From the NCBI GenBank assembly GCA_947177885.1, contig CAMWWF010000006.1, positions 1 to 22,618 of the forward strand: DNA of 22,618 nucleotides, written 5' to 3'. The DNA comes from an uncultured Lachnospiraceae bacterium (GTDB lineage Bacteria; Bacillota_A; Clostridia; Lachnospirales; Lachnospiraceae). A program made the translations under genes and the position numbers. Shown here one piece after another: positions 17,836 through 22,618 of the stretch. Positions within the stretch are counted from its first letter, which is position 1, and each line of letters begins with the position of its first letter. The notes below the pieces were generated by a model. The model searched no databases, was not told the DNA's origin, and saw nothing but the letters and a program-made list of their open reading frames with translations.

Positions 17836-19245
17836 ATGTATGATATGACGATCGGGCTGCGTACAGACAGTGACAAATGCCTGTATGAGCAGATATATGA
17901 CCATATTAAAACGGAAATCAAGGATGGGAAGCTTCTCGCGGGAGAGAGGCTTCCTTCTACGCGTTCATTGGCAGAATATCTGCAGGTGGCGCGCAGTACG
18001 GTGGAATATGCCTATGAACAGCTTCTCAGCGAAGGCTATATAGAATCGAGACCCTACAGGGGATATTTTGTCTGTGCCATGGAAGAGTTATTTCGCATGG
18101 AGGAGACGAAAAGGCTGCCGGCGGAGGACCGGAGAGATCCGGGCGGGACGCAGGAAAAGGAAGCCTGGGAGTACAATTTCTCCCCCCATGAGATCGATAT
18201 GTCGGGTTTTCCCTTCGGGGTCTGGAAAAAGATTACCAGGAACATACTGACCTGTGGGAACAGTGAGCTGTTTGCCAGAGGAGAGGCTCAGGGCGATCAC
18301 GACCTGCGGGAGACGATCAGCCGGTATCTTCATTCTTCCAGAGGGGTGAACTGCAGACCGGAACAGATCATTGTAGGTGCAGGGAATGATTATCTGCTGA
18401 TGCTGCTGGAGAAGATATTGGGGAGGCATGTGCGCATTGCCATGGAAAATCCCACCTATATCCGCACTTACCGTATTTTCCAGTCTTTTGCCTATGATAT
18501 TGTGACAGTGGATATGGATGACAGCGGAATGCGTACGGATTGTCTGACCGGGGAAAGGGTCAGCGCGGCATATGTGATGCCGTCACATCAGTTCCCCATG
18601 GGAACCGTCATGCCCATCGGGCGGAGGTTGGAGCTTCTGAAATGGGCGGCAGGGGGAACGGACCGGTATCTCATCGAGGATGACTATGACAGTGAGTTCC
18701 GCTATTACGGAAAACCGATCCCCGCTTTACTGGCGTCGGACAGGCAGGGAAAGGTCATTTATATAGGAACCTTTTCCAAGGCTATCGCACCGGCGATCCG
18801 GGTAAGCTTTATGGTGCTTCCGCAGCCTCTGCTGGAGAGATACCGGAGAGACTGTTCTTTTTATTCCTGTACCGTGTCCAGGATTGACCAGAGGATTCTG
18901 AACGAATTTATCAGGGACGGCTACTTTGAACGTCACCTGAACAAGATGAGAAAAATATACAGGACAAAGCAGGAATTGCTGCTTCAATGTCTGGAACCTT
19001 TCAGGAGCCGCTATACCATTTCCGGTGAAAACACGGGACTGCATCTGATCCTTACGGCGAAGAATGATATAACGGAGGAAGAGATGGTTGGGAAGGCGGC
19101 GCGGGAGGGTGTGAAGGTGTACGGCCTGTCTGAGAGCATGGTGGAGAGATCGGACAGAAAAGCTACGGTGCTCATCGGATTTGGGGGATTGACGCAGGAA
19201 CAGATCGTCGAGGGGATAAAGAGATTGCAAAAGGTGTGGCTGTAG
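17836..19245 (+). CDS. MocR-type transcriptional regulator (GntR HTH plus aminotransferase domain)
   Basis: The 469-residue protein has an N-terminal winged helix (about 10-80; YEQIYDHIKTEIKDGKLLAG, LPSTRSLAEYLQVARSTVEY) and a C-terminal fold-type I aminotransferase domain (about 115-469). The PLP lysine is Lys315 in GTFSKAIAPAIR; EDDYDSEFRY around 280-290 is typical of MocR proteins. Such regulators, for example PdxR and GabR, sense PLP or amino-compound adducts and control adjacent, often divergent genes. Here the neighbours run in the same direction (DUF2225 upstream, glycosyltransferases downstream), and no vitamin B6 or GABA gene is visible, so the target is unknown. The start is four bases after the previous stop and lacks a strong ribosome binding site, fitting translational coupling; Met4 is an alternative. 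Confidence 0.93.
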   Translation: MYDMTIGLRTDSDKCLYEQIYDHIKTEIKDGKLLAGERLPSTRSLAEYLQVARSTVEYAYEQLLSEGYIESRPYRGYFVCAMEELFRMEETKRLPAEDRRDPGGTQEKEAWEYNFSPHEIDMSGFPFGVWKKITRNILTCGNSELFARGEAQGDHDLRETISRYLHSSRGVNCRPEQIIVGAGNDYLLMLLEKILGRHVRIAMENPTYIRTYRIFQSFAYDIVTVDMDDSGMRTDCLTGERVSAAYVMPSHQFPMGTVMPIGRRLELLKWAAGGTDRYLIEDDYDSEFRYYGKPIPALLASDRQGKVIYIGTFSKAIAPAIRVSFMVLPQPLLERYRRDCSFYSCTVSRIDQRILNEFIRDGYFERHLNKMRKIYRTKQELLLQCLEPFRSRYTISGENTGLHLILTAKNDITEEEMVGKAAREGVKVYGLSESMVERSDRKATVLIGFGGLTQEQIVEGIKRLQKVWL

Positions 19246-19285
19246 GTTGTTGTGTGTCTGCAGCGATGCGGAAATGAGGATGGAA

Positions 19286-20503
19286 ATGATCGCATTTGAG
19301 AAAAAATTGGTAAAATTCTGTGAGGAACATCTGGATATTCTTGTGGTGGGTGCAATTACACTGTTGAGTATAATGATCCGTTCCGGCCTGCGGAATCTGA
19401 GCAATATGGATGTGGAGCAGTGTCTGCTGCCCTGGTATAACGACATCCGGGATAACGGCGGCTTCAGGGCGCTGGGACAGCAGGTGGGAACTTATAATAT
19501 ACTGTATCAGACGGTGATAGCGATCCTGACATATATACCGGCAGACCCCGTATATGCTTATAAGTTCTCATCCGCCATATTTGACTATTTACTTGCGGTA
19601 ACGGTGGGAATGCTGGTATACCGGTATTCGGACGGGGATCGGAAATGGAAGGGAATCTTTGCATATGCGGCGGTGGTCCTTTCTCCTCTGGTCATACTAA
19701 ATTCCGCCGCATGGGCGCAATGCGATTCCGTCTATGCGTACTTTGCCATGCTGGCACTGGTGATGCTGTGTAAGGAAAAGTATGTGCCTGCCTGTATTTT
19801 TCTGGGAGTGTCATTGGCCTTTAAGCTTCAGGCTGTGTTCATTTTGCCGCTTTTCCTGTTCGTATGGTTTTGGCGCAGGCGTTTTACCATATTCTGTTTT
19901 CTGGTGATACCTGTGACAATGTGCGTGGTGAATCTGCCGGGTGTGATCATGGGCAGAAGTTTTCTGGATGTTTTTACGATCTATCTCGATCAGACCGATG
20001 AATATCCTGTTATGGTGCAGAATTATCCGTCCGTATGGCTTTTCCTGACGGAGAATTATTATCCGGATCTGTACTGGCATCTGAAAAGGGCAAGTGTGCT
20101 GCTTACCGTGGCGGTTCTGCTGCTTTTGATGACGGTTCTCCTATTGAAGAAGGTGGAATGGAATCCCCGTAATCTTATTTACATTGCTTTTCTGGTGTCC
20201 TATATCTGTGTTCTGTTCCTTCCGGCCATGCATGAGCGATATGGTTTTCTGCATGAGATCCTGGCGATCATCATTTTGATCTGGATGAAGAGGACGATAG
20301 TATTGCTGGTGCCTATGTACTGCCTGACGACCATGACTTACGCTTCTTTTCTGTTTGGCAAGGATACGCGGGCGTCTTTGACCATGACACTGGTCAATCT
20401 GGCGGTATTTCTGGCGTACCTTGTTCTGATTGTGAGGGAGATGGACGGAGGACAGGGTAAGGCAGGCTGTTTGACAGGGGACGCAGGACAGGAACCTGTA
20501 TAG
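19286..20503 (+). CDS. GT-C membrane glycosyltransferase, Gpi18-like (first paralogue)
   Basis: A 405-residue polytopic membrane protein with about nine or ten hydrophobic segments. Features of lipid-phosphate-sugar-dependent GT-C enzymes are an acidic first external loop (Asp42 before LLPWYNDI), the segment LNSAAWAQCDSVY (Asp147), and LPAMHERYGFLHE (His316) near the C-terminus. Similar proteins are annotated as Gpi18-like mannosyltransferases; the sugar and acceptor here are unknown, perhaps cell-wall glycans or lipids. The start at 19286 is preferred over in-frame ATGs at 19274 and 19280 because GAGG is six bases upstream and the N-terminus MIAFEKKLVKF then aligns with the second paralogue. 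It is 40 bases after the MocR gene. The C-terminal tail (GGQGKAGCLTGDAGQEPV) is longer than that of the second paralogue. Confidence 0.88.
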   Translation: MIAFEKKLVKFCEEHLDILVVGAITLLSIMIRSGLRNLSNMDVEQCLLPWYNDIRDNGGFRALGQQVGTYNILYQTVIAILTYIPADPVYAYKFSSAIFDYLLAVTVGMLVYRYSDGDRKWKGIFAYAAVVLSPLVILNSAAWAQCDSVYAYFAMLALVMLCKEKYVPACIFLGVSLAFKLQAVFILPLFLFVWFWRRRFTIFCFLVIPVTMCVVNLPGVIMGRSFLDVFTIYLDQTDEYPVMVQNYPSVWLFLTENYYPDLYWHLKRASVLLTVAVLLLLMTVLLLKKVEWNPRNLIYIAFLVSYICVLFLPAMHERYGFLHEILAIIILIWMKRTIVLLVPMYCLTTMTYASFLFGKDTRASLTMTLVNLAVFLAYLVLIVREMDGGQGKAGCLTGDAGQEPV

Positions 20504-20517
20504 GAGAGAAAGGAGAA

Positions 20518-20536
20518 GTGTGAAAGGGGTTCACAC
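20518..20536 (+). promoter_or_regulatory. Small hairpin between the two glycosyltransferase genes
   Basis: GTGTGAA (20518-20524) and TTCACAC (20530-20536) form a perfect seven-base stem with loop AGGGG. It lies ahead of the ribosome binding site AAGGAGAG of the second gene. Possibly it affects relative expression of the pair. Confidence 0.3.
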
Positions 20537-20553
20537 GAAAAGTGTAAGGAGAG

Positions 20554-21735
20554 ATGATAAAAGTCGAGAGAAAGCTGCTTAATTTCTTAGAGAAGCATTT
20601 GGACGTGGCGTCTGTTGCCGTGATCACGTTGCTGAGTATGCTGATTCGTTTCAGCCTGCGTAATATAGTCAGCGGGGATGCGGCTTCGTTTCTGCTGCCC
20701 TGGTATGATGAGATCAGGAGCGGTGGCGGCATGAAGATGCTGGGCCGGCAGGTGGGGAATTATAATATGCTGTACCAGACGCTGATAGCGGTCTTTACTT
20801 ATCTGCCTGTAAATCCGTTGTCCGCCTATAAAATTCTGTCCGTCATCTTTGATTATTGTCTGGCATTTGTTATGGGAAGTCTGGTGTACCGGTATTCGGA
20901 CGGAAATCGAAAGTGGAAGGGGATATTTGCATATGCGGCAGTGATCGCGTCGCCAATCGTTATTATGAATTCTTCCGCATGGGCACAATGCGATTCCATC
21001 TATGTATGCTTTGCGATGCTGGCACTGACAATGCTGTGCAGGGAAAAGTATGTGCCCGCATTCCTGTTTCTGGGAGTGTCCTTTTCCTTTAAATTGCAGG
21101 CAGTGTTCATTTTGCCGCTTTTTCTGTTCGTCTGGTTTTGGCGCAAACGGTTTTCCGTACTGCATTTTCTGATCATACCTGTGGTAATGTGTGTGCTGAA
21201 TCTGGCGGGAGTGATCATGGGAAGAAGCTTTTTGGATATATTCGGAATCTATTTTGACCAGGCGGCTGACGGATATTCGTCCATGGCGTTAAATTATCCG
21301 TCTGTCTGGCTTTTCTTCACTGTGAGCGAAAGCACGGATAATTATGATCTTCTGGAAGGGGCAGGAATATGGTTTACGGTAGTTGTCCTGTTCATCCTGA
21401 TGATGGTTTTCTTGTTGAAAAAAATAGAATGGACCCCCCGCAATCTTGTTTACATTACTTTTCTGTTGTCGTACACCTGTGTTCTGTTCCTGCCGGCCAT
21501 GCATGAGAGATACGGTTATCTGTATGAGGTTCTGGCTATCGTCATAATGATCTGGAAGAAGGAAACGGCGTTCCTGCTGGTACCTATGTATTGTCTGACG
21601 TTTCTGACCTATGCGTTTTTTCTGTTCAACATGGGAAACGCTGTTTCTGCGGTCGCGGCATCCGTCAATCTGGCGGTATATATGGGGTATCTGTTCCTGT
21701 TGATCAGGGATATGACAACAGCACGGGAAAAGTGA
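20554..21735 (+). CDS. GT-C membrane glycosyltransferase, Gpi18-like (second paralogue)
   Basis: A 393-residue polytopic membrane protein, colinear with the preceding one. By eye roughly 60% of residues are identical over the N-terminal two-thirds, including AWAQCDS (Asp147), FKLQAVFILPLFLFVWFWR and MHERYGYLYE. The first external loop is SGDAASFLLPWYDEI with Asp42. All the motifs seen in the first copy are present, so both may be active, maybe adding different sugars or acting on different acceptors. The main differences are in the loop around residues 228-250 (ADGYSSMALNYPSVW compared with EYPVMVQNYPSVW) and at the C-terminus. AAGGAGAG directly precedes the ATG. The gene is the last of a run that starts at the DUF2225 gene, and it converges on the next minus-strand gene. 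Confidence 0.88.
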   Translation: MIKVERKLLNFLEKHLDVASVAVITLLSMLIRFSLRNIVSGDAASFLLPWYDEIRSGGGMKMLGRQVGNYNMLYQTLIAVFTYLPVNPLSAYKILSVIFDYCLAFVMGSLVYRYSDGNRKWKGIFAYAAVIASPIVIMNSSAWAQCDSIYVCFAMLALTMLCREKYVPAFLFLGVSFSFKLQAVFILPLFLFVWFWRKRFSVLHFLIIPVVMCVLNLAGVIMGRSFLDIFGIYFDQAADGYSSMALNYPSVWLFFTVSESTDNYDLLEGAGIWFTVVVLFILMMVFLLKKIEWTPRNLVYITFLLSYTCVLFLPAMHERYGYLYEVLAIVIMIWKKETAFLLVPMYCLTFLTYAFFLFNMGNAVSAVAASVNLAVYMGYLFLLIRDMTTAREK

Positions 21736-21751
21736 TTTCTCCGTAAAAAAA

Positions 21752-21800
21752 TACATGAAAATGTACTTTGAATATAAAATTCCCTGTACATTTTCATGTA
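21752..21800 (-). terminator. Terminator between convergent genes, nested palindrome
   Basis: TACATGAAAATGTAC (21752-21766) and GTACATTTTCATGTA (21786-21800) are perfect 15-base reverse complements with a 19-base loop. On the minus strand the stem is followed by seven T residues (21744-21750 read as A on +), a good rho-independent terminator for the minus-strand gene. Each arm is also a small hairpin by itself (TACAT-GAAA-ATGTA). Confidence 0.75.
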
Positions 21801-21826
21801 AGTGATCTGTCTTTAACGGCTTCCGA

Positions 21827-22177
21827 TCAGTTATTGCCCACAGGAGCATTTCCCTCAGCGGGATCGTCTTCGCCAAAGAATTCTTCCACGGTCTCTTCGT
21901 TCTTCTTTACCTGCTCGGTGAGAGGCGTAAAGGTATCCTTCTCCTCCTCCCCGGGATCTTCCCCGGCAGGTGTGTCCGTTTTTGCTTCAGGATTCAGGGC
22001 CACATAATTTCTGGAGGCTTCGGCATTTTCATCAAGATCTTCGCTGAAATCATCATAGTCTTCATCGTCGGGTGTATCCATTGCAGAATCCTTTTTCTGC
22101 ATATAGTAGTAAGCGGCGGCAGCAGCAGTACCTACTGCGGCAGTCAAAAGCAGTAATTTTCCAAATTTTTTTGCCAT
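21827..22177 (-). CDS. Hypothetical membrane-anchored acidic protein
   Basis: The 116-residue product has an N-terminal hydrophobic helix (about residues 7-26, KLLLLTAAVGTAAAAAYYYM) followed by a charged, strongly acidic, low-complexity tail (MDTPDDEDYDDFSEDLDE, GEDPGEEEKDTFTPL, EETVEEFFGEDDPAEG). It has the layout of YtxH-like or other small anchored proteins, but no domain is recognisable. GAAAGGAG lies ten bases upstream of the ATG on the minus strand. A promoter (22216-22244) and a terminator (21752-21800) frame it as a single-gene unit. The acidic tail is probably disordered; its side of the membrane cannot be told with certainty. Function unknown. Confidence 0.75.
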   Translation of the reverse strand: MAKKFGKLLLLTAAVGTAAAAAYYYMQKKDSAMDTPDDEDYDDFSEDLDENAEASRNYVALNPEAKTDTPAGEDPGEEEKDTFTPLTEQVKKNEETVEEFFGEDDPAEGNAPVGNN

Positions 22178-22215
22178 AAGCGGGCGACTCCTTTCAGTTG
22201 GTTATTCATACCAGT

Positions 22216-22244
22216 ATTCTAATACAATTTTGTGGATTTGAAAA
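22216..22244 (-). promoter_or_regulatory. Candidate promoter for the acidic membrane protein
   Basis: On the minus strand TTTTCA (22239-22244) and TAGAAT (22216-22221) are 17 bases apart; the -10 box matches five of six positions. It sits about 40 bases upstream of the start codon at 22177. Confidence 0.5.
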
Positions 22245-22386
22245 GAGAATATGTATTAAATTTTGATAAATCTGTGAAAATTGTGTAACAGTTCAGGCAG
22301 CCCCTCCCGCGAAGTCAATCATTGTAATGTGTCCATGGGACAAATTTCCATGCAATTCTGCGCGATATGCCAGCGCTAAAAGGCCT

Positions 22387-22407
22387 GGAGCGTGTTTGAA
22401 AAATCAT
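22387..22407. repeat. Partial dispersed repeat, copy D
   Basis: The bases GAGCGTGTTTGAAAAATCAT match the minus-strand reading of copy A exactly, in the opposite orientation to copies B and C. Similarity stops after this 20-base core. It lies about 40 bases before the last gene. Confidence 0.6.
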
Positions 22408-22444
22408 AATAAATGCCGTTCCATGCGGCGGAAAGAGAGGAAAT

Positions 22445-22618
22445 ATGAAAGAACAGTTGTATACCATTCCCCTGAATGACGCGGTCAATGCGGGAGATGA
22501 ATGTCCCTTTTGTTTTATTGAGAGAAGTATTGAACAGGATCTGTTGGACTTCGTGCTTGGCAGTGGTTCCTCTTATATGGAGGCGGACATCAGGGAGATG
22601 ACGGACAAGGCCGGATTC
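22445..22618 (+). CDS. DUF6062-like protein, N-terminal part only
   Basis: Fifty-eight codons are visible before the window ends. The product starts MKEQLYTIPLNDAVNAGDEC, followed by PFCFIERSIEQDLLDFVLG and SYMEADIREMTDKAGF. The Cys-Pro-Phe-Cys pair near residue 20 may bind metal with further cysteines outside the window. From memory this resembles DUF6062 proteins of Clostridia, of unknown function. GAGAGG lies a few bases upstream of the ATG. The frame is fully open to the right edge. Confidence 0.75.
   Translation, partial: MKEQLYTIPLNDAVNAGDECPFCFIERSIEQDLLDFVLGSGSSYMEADIREMTDKAGF

Noticed and set aside
18068..18250. Short frames overlapping the MocR gene and similar frames within other genes
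   Set aside because: They lie inside strongly coding sequence in another frame, without ribosome binding sites or recognisable domains.

Overview
This window looks like a chromosomal segment of a Clostridia bacterium, most likely a Lachnospiraceae gut commensal. That placement is inferred from Gram-positive AGGAGG-type ribosome binding sites, sigma-A-like promoters, GlnRS and IMPDH sequence style, and several small families I associate from memory with Lachnospiraceae (DUF6106-, DUF2225- and DUF6062-like proteins, Gpi18-like glycosyltransferases, TIR proteins). I see no phage, insertion sequence, CRISPR array, tRNA or rRNA. Most genes lie on the + strand.

Left part (1-7.8 kb): a minus-strand gene for a membrane-anchored extracytoplasmic protein runs off the left edge. 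A 490-base intergenic region holding a palindromic repeat separates it from two adjacent half-size ABC exporter genes. Their motif defects are complementary (Walker-B Asp in one, LSAGE signature in the other), so they should form a heterodimeric BmrCD/TAP-like exporter. Next come a transmembrane chemoreceptor and a small DUF6106-like membrane protein with its own promoter and terminator.

Middle part (7.8-15.1 kb): a purine segment with guaB (IMP dehydrogenase), a MazG-like nucleotide pyrophosphohydrolase, a stand-alone archaeal PurO-type IMP cyclohydrolase and a stand-alone AICAR formyltransferase. The last two together replace the usual bifunctional PurH, so the cluster covers AICAR to IMP to XMP. 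After it come a DHH-family phosphoesterase with an unusual C-terminal double domain and an overlapping, decayed TIR/coiled-coil gene.

Right part (15.1-22.6 kb): glnS with a non-consensus KMSKS loop, then a tight run of a zinc-ribbon DUF2225 protein, a MocR-type PLP-dependent regulator and two tandem paralogous GT-C membrane glycosyltransferases. A convergent minus-strand acidic membrane-anchored protein follows, and the start of a DUF6062-like gene runs off the right edge.

Intergenic DNA carries at least five full or partial copies of one imperfect palindromic repeat (core AGCGTGTTTGAAAAATCATT). Between guaB and the MazG-like gene lies an unexplained pair of interleaved inverted repeats. Nothing here is clearly a wholly new system. 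The best leads are the interleaved repeats, the DHH/TIR pair, the split PurH arrangement and the altered GlnRS loop.
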